Positions 5,648-5,968 of a stretch of 5,968 bases of DNA are shown here, one piece after another (within the stretch, counting starts at the first letter, position 1; every line of letters starts with the position of its first letter). The stretch lies in NCBI GenBank assembly GCA_036171455.1, contig JAVHRB010000099.1, positions 1-5,968 of the forward strand, read 5' to 3'. A program made the position numbers and the translations under genes. The DNA comes from CAIVSN01 sp036171455 (GTDB taxonomy: Bacteria; Patescibacteriota; Gracilibacteria; BD1-5; UBA2023). The notes under the pieces were generated by a model. That model ran no database searches. It was given only the letters and a program-made list of their open reading frames with translations, and was not told where the DNA came from.

Positions 5648-5968
5648 ATGCTACAAAGCCGAAAAGTACACTTTTGAATAAGTACAGTTATTATTATTAT
5701 TTGATTTTTACTTACTGGATGCTCGAAAGAGGTAACCGAGAATACGAATATACCACCTATTATTGAAACTAAAACCGTTTCAATTTCCGATGAGAATGCC
5801 CCTGGTACAGCGCCTGCAAATACTCAAAGCTGAAATACTGTTATTGAAAAACCAAAAGATTCTATGAAGGAGTCAGTTGCATCAGTTCAATCAAAAATAG
5901 AACAATCTACAACGAAAGCAGAAACAGCAAAAGATGCCTTTTTGGCACTATGAAAATCATTGTCAGTG
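5648..5968 (+). CDS. Lipoprotein, N-terminal part (runs off the right edge; UGA read as Gly)
   Basis: From ATG at 5648 the frame is open for 107 codons to the window edge, with TGA at 5675, 5702, 5831 and 5951 read as Gly. The N-terminus is a textbook type II signal peptide: basic Arg-Lys at residues 5-6, a hydrophobic core with four consecutive Ile and a UGA-encoded Gly, then the lipobox Leu-Leu-Thr-Gly-Cys with Cys25 as the lipidated residue. Mature protein would be anchored to the outer face of the membrane. Residues 26-75 form a Thr/Pro/Glu/Asn-rich, probably disordered tether. Residues from about 76 are rich in Lys, Gln, Ser and Ala and probably helical. The functional domain lies beyond the window, so no role can be assigned. 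No Shine-Dalgarno motif precedes the start; the upstream bases are T-rich. The start is chosen because it gives the signal peptide. Confidence 0.9.

Noticed and set aside
5497..5766. An 89-codon plus-strand frame across the leader and lipoprotein start
   Set aside because: It is built from the inverted-repeat arms and overlaps the lipoprotein in another frame, where the lipobox gives far stronger evidence.
1..5968. Mycoplasma-like code with UGA as tryptophan
   Set aside because: UGA sites fall in polar linkers and loop-like contexts that suit Gly. UGG is also in normal use for Trp. This is not fully excluded and is listed as testable.
1..5968. CRISPR array, tRNA, rRNA or insertion-sequence transposase
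   Set aside because: I saw no regularly spaced direct repeats, cloverleaf, conserved rRNA segment or transposase motif on either strand.

Overview
The window reads coherently only if UGA is a sense codon. With UGA as glycine (translation table 25) it contains six protein genes carrying 14 in-frame UGAs, and every complete gene ends at UAA or UAG. The clearest proof is at the right edge, where a lipoprotein signal peptide ending in Leu-Leu-Thr-Gly-Cys is continuous only when two UGAs are read through. UGA-to-Gly recoding is known from the Candidate Phyla Radiation lineages Gracilibacteria (BD1-5/GN02) and Absconditabacteria (SR1). I assign the DNA to one of these two but cannot say which. Standard-code annotation would shatter most of the genes here.

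Layout. (1) At 2-145 (+) lies the C-terminal tail of an unrecognised protein entering from the left. (2) A bidirectional terminator at 272-299 separates it from a convergent three-gene operon on the minus strand, read from right to left: a 156-residue protein (4791-4321), a 1031-residue protein (4311-1216) and a 290-residue protein (1180-308). None belongs to a family I recognise. The large protein has charged, helix-rich ends around a Gly/Ala-rich hydrophobic centre. (3) The divergent intergenic region 4792-5083 holds nested inverted repeats and promoter candidates for both directions. (4) At 5084-5320 (+) is a 78-residue membrane-anchored or secreted protein with its own promoter and terminator. 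(5) The stretch 5367-5647 has no gene but holds a plausible promoter followed by a leader with three interlocking inverted repeats (order A-B-C-B'-A'-C') and a separate hairpin. This looks like a structured regulatory RNA. (6) From 5648 to the edge (+) runs the N-terminal part of a lipoprotein.

How the genes work together is unknown. The three minus-strand genes are closely spaced and share one terminator, so they are probably co-transcribed. A 14-bp inverted repeat lies just outside both ends of this operon (185-198 and 4906-4919), which raises the possibility that it is a discrete cassette. The two plus-strand genes to its right both encode envelope-directed proteins. No rRNA, tRNA, CRISPR array, transposase or integrase was seen, and no clear Shine-Dalgarno motif precedes any of the five visible start codons.
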